Of a stretch of DNA of 64,000 nucleotides, positions 17,701 to 25,773 are shown piece after piece. The position numbers and the translations under genes are program-made. The notes beneath the pieces are model-generated. The model saw only the letters and a list, made by a program, of their open reading frames with translations. It ran no database searches and was not told where the DNA came from. Source of the stretch: Calditrichota bacterium (lineage in GTDB: Bacteria; Calditrichota; Calditrichia; Calditrichales; J004); contig JABFGF010000007.1 of the NCBI GenBank assembly GCA_013112635.1, positions 124,001 through 188,000 of the forward strand. Reading direction: 5' to 3'. How positions within the stretch are numbered: position 1 is the first letter of the stretch; every line of letters begins with the position of its first letter.

Positions 17701-17834
17701 GCGATGTACAAAGACCGTTGGCAACAGTGGTAGTGGGTGGACTGATTACATCGACCATTTTGACCTTGCTGGTAATTCCGGCTATTTATAAATGGTTTTC
17801 AATTGATAATGGCGACAAAACTCAGCTGGATTAG
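14724..17834 (+). CDS. czcA: Heavy-metal RND pump, CzcA type (system 1)
   Basis: Inner-membrane pump of 1036 residues, the normal length for HME-RND proteins. It has twelve membrane segments, one at the N-terminus and groups around 340-540 and 870-1030, with two large periplasmic loops. The TM4 proton-relay signature is AIAIGMMVDGTIVMVEN, with the Asp and Glu residues of the family. PIDAFPDVSP near residue 30 is characteristic of CzcA/CusA. It takes divalent cations from the periplasm or cytosol and drives them out with protons. Metal specificity (Zn/Co/Cd versus others) cannot be fixed from the sequence. A terminator hairpin follows. Confidence 0.88.
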   Translation: MKKIIEFSLRNRLLMIALGVLIMAAGYFSYRQLPIDAFPDVSPSLVQVFTETDGLAPEEIEKYVTFPVEAAMNGLPNLKKIRSVSNFGLSVVNIYFEDATDIYFARQLVNERLQEAREQIPEGFGEPAMGPISTGMGLILFYYLEDTTGQYSSTELRTIQDWLIKYQLQTVPGVTEVLGIGGWEKQFQVVINPSALLQYGVTVHQILEKISSNNLNVGAQFIEKNSEEFIVRSVGLVTDINDIENIVIKAEDGIPVFLKQIADIEIGGAVRRGVQTRDGIEEVVSGMVVKLYGSNSSTVISKVESKMQEINKTLPKGIQIVPYYQQKTLVESAVSTVTDALVQGIFLVALVLIIFMGSFRPSLVVALSIPFSILFAMVGMRYFGISVNLMSFGGLAIAIGMMVDGTIVMVENVDRMLRSANGTESRIHIVARACLEVARPILFAITIIIVVFLPLFTLQGVEGKTFRPLAETVSLVMLGSLIFAIALAPLFAHMMMRRPKSQSGENEKPKEVFLVRFLTRLYEPLLRFFIKRRSFAIVLAAGLLLIGGLIYPRLGSEFTPTLQEGTIVLRLTMAPSISLTESTRITQIVERRVMRVPEVTHVVTRIGRGEVGAHTDPINSAEMYVILKDKDEWRTAETQADLEEVIREEVGEIHGVLANFTQPIQMTVDELLEGVRAELAIKLFGDDLDILKEKADEIVAAVSKVPGAADVQADQISGTPQLLIKVDRQSIARYGVNVEQVQQTIRAAIGGETAGQLFEGVRRFDILVRFDEQFRSTKDAIGQLLIETPDGIKLPLSQLASIEELVGPRQITRENSQRFIVIQSNVVGRDIGSFVVDGQKAIEENVDLPPGYLVTWGGQFRLQQEANKRLAVVVPITLLIIFLLLYSSFGSMKNTFLILLNIPLALVGGVVGLWITRQNLSVPSSVGFIALFGIALENGMVLVTYLNQLLKDGVKIDEASVKGAMLRLRPVLMTAITTGLGLIPLLLATGTGSDVQRPLATVVVGGLITSTILTLLVIPAIYKWFSIDNGDKTQLD

Positions 17835-17902
17835 TTTCAAAAGTCAGGGATAAAGTATTTTGAAATAAGTAAAGTTAATCTATTTTGATAGTTGACAATT
17901 TG

Positions 17903-17930
17903 AATAATCCGGTGTATCTGCCGGATTATT
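17903..17930 (+). terminator. Terminator after Czc operon 1
   Basis: Perfect 10-bp stem AATAATCCGG / CCGGATTATT with an 8-base loop, about 70 bases after the CzcA stop. The T-rich tail is short (TTATTTC). Confidence 0.6.
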
Positions 17931-18018
17931 TCTAGCGTTCTAACGATATTGAAGAAAAAATTTTTTGACGCAAAAAAACAATTTTATTATATTCCCGACC
18001 TTTTATTAGTGAATATCT

Positions 18019-18420
18019 ATGAATCATTTAATTAAAATAAGCATAATATTACTTTATATAGTATTTGCTCAAATATATCCGGTTGTACATTGGCATGCTC
18101 AGGAACACCATGATGATGTAGCGTTTCGTTTAAGTGTTCATCCCCCGGAAGTACAATTAGACAGTTTTGATCATGACGATCATAATGATCAGGCTGATGA
18201 GCATGAACATGAAGACACACACTTTGATGGAGACAGTGATTATACAATTCATGCAAAAACAACAAATTCTATAATTACTGCAAAAACTCTTAAGAGTTAT
18301 GTAGCTTCAGAGATTGAACCACAGGTTTTGAGCAGGATACCGAGGTATATACCTTTAAAAATCCCGAGTCAATATCTACCTTTATCATTTCCAAATCGCG
18401 CCCCCCCCATTTTTGTCTAA
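18019..18420 (+). CDS. Small secreted His-rich protein before Czc operon 2
   Basis: Protein of 133 residues with a signal peptide, then HWHAQEHHDD and a long His/Asp/Glu-rich run (residues ~53-75) that must bind divalent metals. The C-terminus ends PNRAPPIFV; a closing 'RAPP' is familiar from small metal-region proteins of the DUF2946/CopL kind, but the family is not certain. It has the same relation to the following CzcC gene as the protein at 11741. I infer periplasmic metal buffering or sensing. Confidence 0.55.
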   Translation: MNHLIKISIILLYIVFAQIYPVVHWHAQEHHDDVAFRLSVHPPEVQLDSFDHDDHNDQADEHEHEDTHFDGDSDYTIHAKTTNSIITAKTLKSYVASEIEPQVLSRIPRYIPLKIPSQYLPLSFPNRAPPIFV

Positions 18421-18512
18421 ATAACTCATCAACCGATGCTGTTTAATTTTTTTTAAATAGTCTTCGGAAAATTATATCCAATTATACACAACACAATACA
18501 AGGAGGATAGAA

Positions 18513-19733
18513 GTGTCCATCCGAAGCTTTTTAATATTTTTATTAATTGCTGGCAGCTTGTTTGCACAAGGAAAGCAAGTTTCATTGGCTATTACAGATT
18601 TGCCAGAATTGCTTGTAAAAACAAGTCCGCAGCAAAGCTTGATTAATGCTCGACAAGCTATAATCAAAGCCCAAGGCGATGAAGCCTTGCAATGGTCAAA
18701 TCCTGAGCTGAGCTATGATCAAGAATACGTTGAAAATAACGGAAACAAAGAAACTGAAAAATTGGCTTATATAAGCAAAACTTTTAGCCTACCATGGAAT
18801 TATTGGCAACAGCGCAGTATATGGCAAGCTAATCTTGAAGCCGCAAAGTTAAACATGGAACAAGACTCGAAACTGTTGCTGGCATCTGTGCGCACGGGAT
18901 ATATAAAAGCAGGATTGCTAAAGAAATTATCTGAACAACAAATAAGTCTAAAAGAAGTTTTTAAAAAACTTAAACAGGCCGCCCACTCACAAAGCGAAGA
19001 AGGTGCAATTTCAAGAATGGAAGCACGACTGCTGGCCATGAGCATCTTTGGATTAGAGGGCGATTTATTACTTACTAAAAAGGAAAATAGCCTCGCATTA
19101 AGTTCATTGAAACAGATATTGGGTTTTGATTCTTCAGACGATATTATTCTAAGTACATCAATCCCATTTTTAAAAATTGACACAGATATTTTTGAAGGGG
19201 CGGAATTAACAAAAAACCATCCCGGACTAAAAGCTGGTCAGCTAAGGCTATCCGCATTGGAGCAAAGAATTACATTTGAAAAAAGCCGAATTATTCCTTC
19301 AATATCATTGCATGGTGGATATAAAAAAATAGATCCGGGCTGGAAGGGTTATACTTTTGGCCTGTCTATTCCATTGCCGCTTTTAAACTGGAATGGCCCG
19401 CAAATTGAAAAACAAAAAATAATTCATCAGATGCAGATGACAGAAAACGCTCTTTACCGTCAAAAAATGCGATCGCAAATTGATATCCTGGTTGAGACGG
19501 TTAAGAGGCAAATGGAATTATTGCATGAATATGGGAATGAGCAGTATAACAACACACTTGTTGAGGATTTATTAGCTGCTTATAAAGAGGGAACAATGTC
19601 TTTGGCCGAGTTCCTTAATGCGATACAAATTTATCGTGAAGCTAGCAAACAATATACTGAACAGTTGACCGGATACTATCGGGCTGTGTTTGAATTAGAG
19701 GCCATGTATGGTCGACAACTTGTAACATTTTAA
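18513..19733 (+). CDS. Outer-membrane efflux protein, TolC/CzcC family (system 2)
   Basis: Protein of 406 residues starting with GTG 18513, directly after a strong AGGAGG. A cleavable signal peptide ending near SLFAQG replaces the lipobox of the first system. Two outer-membrane efflux repeats follow, with long heptad helices. The fragment 'KTFSLPWNYWQQ' resembles the CzcC/CusC 'fslP..y' region. It is the outer duct of the second RND system. Low similarity to the protein at 12285 shows that the two systems are not a recent duplication. Confidence 0.8.
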   Translation: MSIRSFLIFLLIAGSLFAQGKQVSLAITDLPELLVKTSPQQSLINARQAIIKAQGDEALQWSNPELSYDQEYVENNGNKETEKLAYISKTFSLPWNYWQQRSIWQANLEAAKLNMEQDSKLLLASVRTGYIKAGLLKKLSEQQISLKEVFKKLKQAAHSQSEEGAISRMEARLLAMSIFGLEGDLLLTKKENSLALSSLKQILGFDSSDDIILSTSIPFLKIDTDIFEGAELTKNHPGLKAGQLRLSALEQRITFEKSRIIPSISLHGGYKKIDPGWKGYTFGLSIPLPLLNWNGPQIEKQKIIHQMQMTENALYRQKMRSQIDILVETVKRQMELLHEYGNEQYNNTLVEDLLAAYKEGTMSLAEFLNAIQIYREASKQYTEQLTGYYRAVFELEAMYGRQLVTF

Positions 19734-19745
19734 CAGAGGAAAACA

Positions 19746-21263
19746 ATGAAAAAATTATTAGTAATTTTGCTAACGGGTTGGTTGCTGCTAATCGGCTGTC
19801 AACCGCATGATCATGAGCTCGAACAATCTGCAGCTGAAACGGAAGTTCCTGCTATTGCTATAACTCAATGGACAGAAAAGATGGAAATCTTTATGGAATA
19901 TGAAACAGCTGTCGTAGGCCAGGAGATTAAATTCATCATTCATTTAACTACTATGGCTGATTTTCAACCGGTTCGTGAAGGTATGGTTTCACTGCATTTT
20001 AAACAGCCGAATGGATCAACGATATCAGTTCAAAAAGATGAACTACTGCGTGAAGGTATTTTTACACCCGTAAAAATATTTGAAACAGAAGGTGATTATC
20101 AATTCAGCATTAACTATCAGGGAGCTAAAGCAACGGAATCCTTTTCACTAGGCACTTTTCGGGTTTATAAAACATTTGCTGATATCCCTGCAAGCGAAGA
20201 AGAAGATGCTGGCGAGGAAATCAGTTATCTGAAAGAGCAACAGTGGAAAACATCTTTTGCTACAGAGGTCGCTCAGATGCGTCCAATTAAATCTTCTGTT
20301 GGGGTTGTGGGTGAAGTTAGGGTACGACCAGCTTCATACGCAGAAATTGTATCTCCGGTAGAAGGGATAATAAGCATTACTGAAGCAAAAAGGCTGGTTA
20401 AGCCAGGACAAAAAATAAGTATTGGCCAAACTATGGCCGTTATTGTTCCACCTTTAGTTGCCAAAAATAGCTGGGCGAAAATATATCTCGATTATGAGCA
20501 ATCCAAAACGGAGTACGAAAGAGCGCAACGTTTAAAAGATAGAGCGGCAATCTCTGAGCGGGACTTTGAGCAGGCAAAACGAAATTATGAAATAAACAAG
20601 GCCGGATTTTCAAATTATTTTGATTCTGATGGCAGCAGTTTACGTTTTGATTCAAAGAACAACCAGTTCTTAATTACAGCGCCAATTAGTGGAATTGTTT
20701 CAGATGTGTCCATTTTACCAGGCCAGAAAATAGACCGCCATCAAAAATTATTCAGCATTGTTAACCCTGATATGGTGTGGTTAAAGTTGGACGTGTTTGC
20801 GGAACAGGCCAAAAATCTTACAGATATTTCCGGCGCCTCAATCAATATCCCCGGCAATGATAAAAAGATAAATCTTGATCGTGATGATATAAAGCTGATT
20901 AGCCGTGGCGAGATGATTGATCCTCAAAAAAGGACGCTTACTCTCTGGCTGGAAGCAAAAAATTACGAGCGCAAATTTTTAATTGGACAAACTTTTAGTG
21001 CGCAAATTTATACAAACCCGGAGCAGGACATGCTGACCGTTCCTTTGTCTGCTGTCTATGATGACAATTCGAAAAAAGTAATATTTGTTCACTCTTCTGG
21101 TGAATCTTTTGAAAAGCGTGAATTAGAAACGGGTCCGGTACATCGGGATTATATTTCTATTTTAAAAGGTGTTTCAGCCGGTGAAAGAGTTGTTAGTCTT
21201 GGTGGGTATCAGGTTAAATTGGCTTCCACTTCGGAAGAAATTGGTCACCCACATGCACACTAA
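19746..21263 (+). CDS. RND efflux adaptor with extra N-terminal domain (system 2)
   Basis: Lipoprotein of 505 residues (lipobox LIGC, followed by His-containing QPHDHE). An additional beta-sandwich-like domain at about 40-140 precedes the adaptor core (lipoyl/barrel parts at ~185-320, hairpin helices around 240-280, LVAKNSWAKIYLDYEQSKTE). The C-terminus ends EEIGHPHAH. This longer form is seen in CzcB/CusB-type adaptors of FCB bacteria; the extra domain probably contacts metal or the periplasmic environment. It lies 12 bases after the duct gene and 57 bases before the pump. Confidence 0.8.
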   Translation: MKKLLVILLTGWLLLIGCQPHDHELEQSAAETEVPAIAITQWTEKMEIFMEYETAVVGQEIKFIIHLTTMADFQPVREGMVSLHFKQPNGSTISVQKDELLREGIFTPVKIFETEGDYQFSINYQGAKATESFSLGTFRVYKTFADIPASEEEDAGEEISYLKEQQWKTSFATEVAQMRPIKSSVGVVGEVRVRPASYAEIVSPVEGIISITEAKRLVKPGQKISIGQTMAVIVPPLVAKNSWAKIYLDYEQSKTEYERAQRLKDRAAISERDFEQAKRNYEINKAGFSNYFDSDGSSLRFDSKNNQFLITAPISGIVSDVSILPGQKIDRHQKLFSIVNPDMVWLKLDVFAEQAKNLTDISGASINIPGNDKKINLDRDDIKLISRGEMIDPQKRTLTLWLEAKNYERKFLIGQTFSAQIYTNPEQDMLTVPLSAVYDDNSKKVIFVHSSGESFEKRELETGPVHRDYISILKGVSAGERVVSLGGYQVKLASTSEEIGHPHAH

Positions 21264-21320
21264 ATAAATGAATCTTGATGCCCGGTTTCTCGGGTATGAC
21301 AAAAGAAAACAGGAAAAATT

Positions 21321-24300
21321 ATGCTTGATAAATTAATGCAAATAAGTCTTAAAAACAGGCTGATAGTAATACTTGCATCCACGGCACTACTAATTACCGG
21401 AACAATTATTTCTATTGATTTACCGGTTGATGTGTTTCCGGATTTAACGGCGCCCACGGTTACCATACTTACCGAAGCACACGGTTTTGCGCCCGAAGAA
21501 GTGGAAATGCTTGTAACCTTTCCAATTGAAACCGCCGTGAATGGCGCATCGGGGGTACGTCGGGTACGTTCAAACTCTATTCAAGGCTTATCAACCATCT
21601 GGGTTGAGTTCGAATGGGGTACGGATATTTTTAAAGCCCGTCAAATAGTGAATGAAAAAATGCAGGCATTGCCAAATGCTATCCCCTCAGGAGTTGATCA
21701 ACCTCTTCTGGCTCCTGTAACTTCCATAATGGGTGAGATCATGCTGGTGGGATTAACCAGCGATACCCTGACTGCAATGAACTTGAGAACAATAGCAGAC
21801 TATACCCTACGCAGACGCATTATGGCCGTGCCCGGTGTATCACAGGTTCTTGTTTATGGTGGCGAAACAAAACAATACCAGGTACAGATTGATCCCTGGC
21901 ATTTGAAAAACAATAATCTTAGCCTGAACCAGGTATTAGTCGCTGTTTCGCGTACTAATGTTAATGCTGCAGGTGGGATTTTTGTACAATCTGGAAAAGA
22001 ATATTTGATCCGTGGCATAGGCCGCATTGAGAATATTTCCGAATTAGAGAAAACTGTTGTCGCTGTGCGTAAAGGTGTTCCTTTGCTACTTGGCGATGTT
22101 GCGGAAGTTAAAATATCAGCCGCCACAAAAATTGGCGAAGCATCCATTAATAATGAAAAAGGAATTATGCTGATTGTCAGCAAACAGCCGGATGCTAACA
22201 CCCTTGAGTTGACAGACCGAATTCAAATGGTTCTTAATGAATCGAAAAACACCTTGCCCGCTGGAATTGTGATGCACACTGATATTTTTAAACAATCAGA
22301 TTTTATTGAACTGGCTATTAATAACGTAGTTGACGCTTTGCGTGATGGCGCTATTTTAGTTATTGTAGTTTTGATGCTATTTCTGGCCAATTTCCGTACG
22401 GTTATCATTTCTATCACAGCCATTCCTTTGTCCCTGATAATAACAATGATCGTACTAAAAGTATTTGATTTAACGGTCAATACTATGACCCTCGGTGGAT
22501 TGGCCATCGCTATTGGTGTACTGGTTGATGATGCTATTATATATGTTGAAAATGTTCATCGGCGCTTGCGGCAAAACGTTTTAAAATCTGAACCGGAACA
22601 GCGATCCTTTATTGATGTTGTGCATGATGCTTCATCAGAAATCAGAACGCCCATTGTAATGGCAACCTTCATTATCATTGTTGTCTTTTTACCTCTGTTT
22701 TTCCTAAGCGGTGTTGAAGGACGTATGTTAAGGCCGCTTGGTATTGCTTATGTTGTTTCCATTTTTGCCTCACTTTTAGTTGCAGTTACCGTTACACCTG
22801 CGCTTAGTTCTTTCCTGCTTAGGAAGATAGGAAAGTTCAATCAAGTGGAACCATGGCTTGTTCGAAAACTAAAAAAAATATATCAACCTAGTCTGCAGTG
22901 GGCCTTACAACATGGGGGTATAATAATTTCTATGGCAGTGGTTTTTATAATTTCTGCATTGGTTACACTTCCTTTTATGGGGCGTTCCTTTTTACCAGAA
23001 TTTAATGAAGGTACCTTTAATATCAGTATGGCAACCGTTCCTGGGACATCATTGGAAGAGTCTGATAAAATCGGGCAGATGGTTGAATCAATTCTTTTGG
23101 CGCATCCTGCTGTTAAATCTACAGCACGAAGAACCGGTAGAACAGAATTGGATGAACACTCTATGGGATCACACGCCCACGAAATGGAGGTTCAGATAGA
23201 TTTAGAGCAAATTACTAAAGATGAATTGTTGATAGAGTTACGAAACAATTTATCTATTGTACCCGGAACAGTTATTACGATTGGACAGCCTATAAGCCAC
23301 CGTATTGACCATATGCTGTCCGGTACAAGGGCTAATATTGCTGTAAAGATTTTTGGTCCTGATTTGTATAAGCTGCGCAGCCTGGCCGATAAAATTGAAT
23401 CACAAATGAAAAATATTGAAGGCATTGTTGACCTGTCCAAAGATCAACAGACAGATGTTCCACAGGTACGGCTAAAAGTAAACCGTGATAATATTGCGCT
23501 TTTTGGATTAACCGCTGCTGATGTGGATGAGATGATAGATATTTCATTCCTGGGAATGCCAGTGTCTCAGGTTTATGAAGGACAGAACCGTCATGACATT
23601 GTTGTGCGTTACGCGCCGCAATTTCGCCATAACCTCGATGCAGTACGTAATTCATTAATTGATCTGCCAAGTGGTGCTCAAATACCTTTGAAAATGGTTA
23701 CTGATATTCAGGTTGATAAAGGTCCAAACTATATAAGTCGTGAAAATGTACAACGCAAGATTGTAGTTCAGGCCAACGTGGCTGACAGGGATTTGCAAAG
23801 TGTGGTTGATGATATTAAATCACAGGTTGCTGAAAACGAAGACCTTCCACAAGGCTATTATGTGGAGTATGGCGGTCAATTTGAAAGTGCGACTGAAGCA
23901 ACCCGCTTAATTATGTTACTTAGTATTCTTTCCATTATTGCTATTTTGGTAGCCCTTTACATGGAGTTTGGGAATTTCCGCCAATCATTACTTGTAATGG
24001 TTAATTTACCACTAGCCTTAATTGGTGGAGTAATTGCCCTGTTTTTTAGCGAAGGAATTATTACAATTGCGTCAATGGTTGGTTTTATTACTTTGTTTGG
24101 TATAGCCGTGCGTAATGGAATTATTATGGTTTCACATTATAACCATTTAATAGAGGAAGAAGGAAAATCCCTACACGATGCAGTTGTACAGGGTTCATTG
24201 GAAAGGCTAAATCCTATATTGATGACTGCATTAACAACAGGGCTTGCGTTGTTGCCTTTGGCCATGGCAATGGGAGAGCCGGGCAGTGAAATTCAGGCGC

Positions 24301-24404
24301 CGATGTCCATTGTAATTCTTGGTGGATTATTGACGGCCACTTTTTTAAATATGATTGTTATCCCTGTTCTTTTTGAAAAGTGGGGAGTAAGAAAAGGAAT
24401 TTAG
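21321..24404 (+). CDS. Heavy-metal RND pump, CzcA type (system 2)
   Basis: Inner-membrane pump of 1027 residues with the standard 12-segment RND plan. The TM4 signature is AIAIGVLVDDAIIYVEN, carrying two adjacent Asp where the first system has Asp-Gly. PVDVFPDLTAPTV near the N-terminus is the HME-RND hallmark. The insertion HSMGSHAHEMEVQ in the periplasmic porter region is His-rich. It belongs to the group often annotated as 'efflux RND transporter permease' next to CDF genes, and indeed a CDF gene, now decayed, starts two bases after its stop. Confidence 0.86.
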   Translation: MLDKLMQISLKNRLIVILASTALLITGTIISIDLPVDVFPDLTAPTVTILTEAHGFAPEEVEMLVTFPIETAVNGASGVRRVRSNSIQGLSTIWVEFEWGTDIFKARQIVNEKMQALPNAIPSGVDQPLLAPVTSIMGEIMLVGLTSDTLTAMNLRTIADYTLRRRIMAVPGVSQVLVYGGETKQYQVQIDPWHLKNNNLSLNQVLVAVSRTNVNAAGGIFVQSGKEYLIRGIGRIENISELEKTVVAVRKGVPLLLGDVAEVKISAATKIGEASINNEKGIMLIVSKQPDANTLELTDRIQMVLNESKNTLPAGIVMHTDIFKQSDFIELAINNVVDALRDGAILVIVVLMLFLANFRTVIISITAIPLSLIITMIVLKVFDLTVNTMTLGGLAIAIGVLVDDAIIYVENVHRRLRQNVLKSEPEQRSFIDVVHDASSEIRTPIVMATFIIIVVFLPLFFLSGVEGRMLRPLGIAYVVSIFASLLVAVTVTPALSSFLLRKIGKFNQVEPWLVRKLKKIYQPSLQWALQHGGIIISMAVVFIISALVTLPFMGRSFLPEFNEGTFNISMATVPGTSLEESDKIGQMVESILLAHPAVKSTARRTGRTELDEHSMGSHAHEMEVQIDLEQITKDELLIELRNNLSIVPGTVITIGQPISHRIDHMLSGTRANIAVKIFGPDLYKLRSLADKIESQMKNIEGIVDLSKDQQTDVPQVRLKVNRDNIALFGLTAADVDEMIDISFLGMPVSQVYEGQNRHDIVVRYAPQFRHNLDAVRNSLIDLPSGAQIPLKMVTDIQVDKGPNYISRENVQRKIVVQANVADRDLQSVVDDIKSQVAENEDLPQGYYVEYGGQFESATEATRLIMLLSILSIIAILVALYMEFGNFRQSLLVMVNLPLALIGGVIALFFSEGIITIASMVGFITLFGIAVRNGIIMVSHYNHLIEEEGKSLHDAVVQGSLERLNPILMTALTTGLALLPLAMAMGEPGSEIQAPMSIVILGGLLTATFLNMIVIPVLFEKWGVRKGI

Positions 24405-24406
24405 AG

Positions 24407-25304
24407 ATGAATAAACAATATAAACATGAACACCATTTCAATCAACATAAACCCAAAGCTGGTGAAATTCGTACCCGTTGGGTAATAATCTTAACTGCAA
24501 TAACCATGACCGGCGAAATAATCGCTGGTTTGGTTTTTGGTTCAATGGCTTTGCTGGCAGATGGACTGCATATGGCTTCTCATGCTACCAACTCTGACAA
24601 TTGGTGCTTTAGCATATGTTTATGCGAGGAAGCATGCTCGTGATAAAAAATTTAGTTTTGGGACAGGTAAAGTAAGTTCTTTGGCTGGTTTTACCAGTGC
24701 TGTTCTTTTGGCAATGTTTGCATTGATCATGGTAATAGAAAGCATTGAACGTTTTTTGAATCCTGTTGGAATTGCTTTCAATGAAGCAATTTTTGTGGCA
24801 ATATTAGGATTAGTAGTAAGTGTAGTAGTGTGTTTATCTTAAATGTTAAGGAATATTCACACGGAGATCATGACGGTCATCAAGATCATAATTTACCGAG
24901 CAGCCTATTTGCATGTGCTTGCGGATGCATTAACTTCAATCTTAGCGATTGCAGCTTTGCTGGCCGGAAAATTTTATGGTCTGAATTGGATGAACCCAAT
25001 GATGGGGATAATAGGTGCAATACTGGTTACACGCTGGTCGATTGGTCAATTGAGAGAAACAAGTCATGTCTTGCTGGATCATCAGGCTCCTGAATCACTA
25101 ATGAATCAAGTTAAAGAAGTTTTACAAAAAGATGGTCAAAGTAAAATCTCCGATCTGCACATTTGGTCAATTGGTTCAAACCAGTATGCAGCTATCATAG
25201 AAATACTATCATCCGATTCTTCTAATTTTGAAGATTAACGCCGCCGACTTAAAATAGTTAAAAGTATCGTACATGTAACAATTGATGTACGTCAAGTAAA
25301 ATAG
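24407..25304 (+). pseudogene. Decayed CDF (DmeF-like) cation exporter gene
   Basis: Reading through three frames gives a full DmeF-like cation diffusion facilitator: KHEHHFNQHKP at the start, GSMALLADGLHMASHAT, ALAYVYARKHARDKKFSFGTGKV, a His loop (SHGDHDGHQDHN), LHVLADALTSILAI and SHVLLDHQAP. The frame is broken by one-base shifts near 24590, 24829 and 24896. An in-frame TAA at 25236 precedes RRRLKIVKSIVHVTIDV, after which the natural stop is at 25302. Four lesions rule out simple sequencing error unless this stretch is very poor. The ancestor would have exported Co/Zn/Ni from the cytoplasm. Confidence 0.82.
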
Positions 25305-25353
25305 TTAATTGTACCAGCACTGGTAGTAAAAGGTATCTTCTTCAAAAAAAAGT

Positions 25354-25512
25354 GAAGAAGCATTTAATGATTTTATTATTAATTGCGAGGTGATTTTGGC
25401 TGGTATTTTAGTTAATATTCTAAACTCCAACAAACCGGATTTAATTATAGGAACCATTGTGTTTTTAATTGTAATACGCGGTGCAACCAATATATTGAGG
25501 TTGTCAAAATAA
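25354..25512 (+). pseudogene. 3' remnant of a second CDF-type transporter gene
   Basis: A 52-residue open stretch, EEAFNDFIINCEVILAGILV then PDLIIGTIVFLIVIRGATNI, matches the last two membrane segments of another CDF-type cation transporter. The usual 'sRnDa.gN...iLa' appears here as 'FNDFIINCEVILA'. There is no start or upstream domain, so only the tail survives, directly behind the DmeF-like pseudogene. Confidence 0.55.
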
Positions 25513-25526
25513 TATGAGTTTAAACT

Positions 25527-25700
25527 ATGAAAAATGAAGAAGAATTCATCTTTCCCAAAAGATGGGGGACATTTAAGCCAAAGTTTATTTTCTCGTTAGT
25601 CGGTATTCTGGATTTGCTTGGCATTATTATCTGCTACATTGGGATTGGTTATGGGCGAAAGACAGTTTTGGATCTTCAGGGAAAGACGCAGATGCCGTAA
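25527..25700 (+). CDS. Small membrane peptide, possibly a remnant
   Basis: A 57-residue frame beginning MKNEEEFIFPKRWG with one hydrophobic segment (about 20-40, FIFSLVGILDLLGIIICYIG). It follows two decayed CDF genes, so it may also be a leftover. It has no good ribosome site. The rest of the interval 25305-25773 holds no other feature that I can see. Confidence 0.25.
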   Translation: MKNEEEFIFPKRWGTFKPKFIFSLVGILDLLGIIICYIGIGYGRKTVLDLQGKTQMP

Positions 25701-25773
25701 CCAATGGAATAAAATCAAAGAAGCTATAAACAATAAAATGATATTTGTTTGATTAATATATTTTGGAGGTTCT

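Noticed and set aside
21281-21294. CCCG / CGGG hairpin between the adaptor and pump genes of system 2
   Set aside because: Only four base pairs of GC stem and no T-run; too weak to be called a terminator inside an operon.
25700-25773. A copper-type activator palindrome or -24/-12 element before the multicopper oxidase
   Set aside because: Searched by eye because the gene should belong to the copper response; neither TGTAGAAT-like dyads nor TGGCAC-N5-TTG is present.
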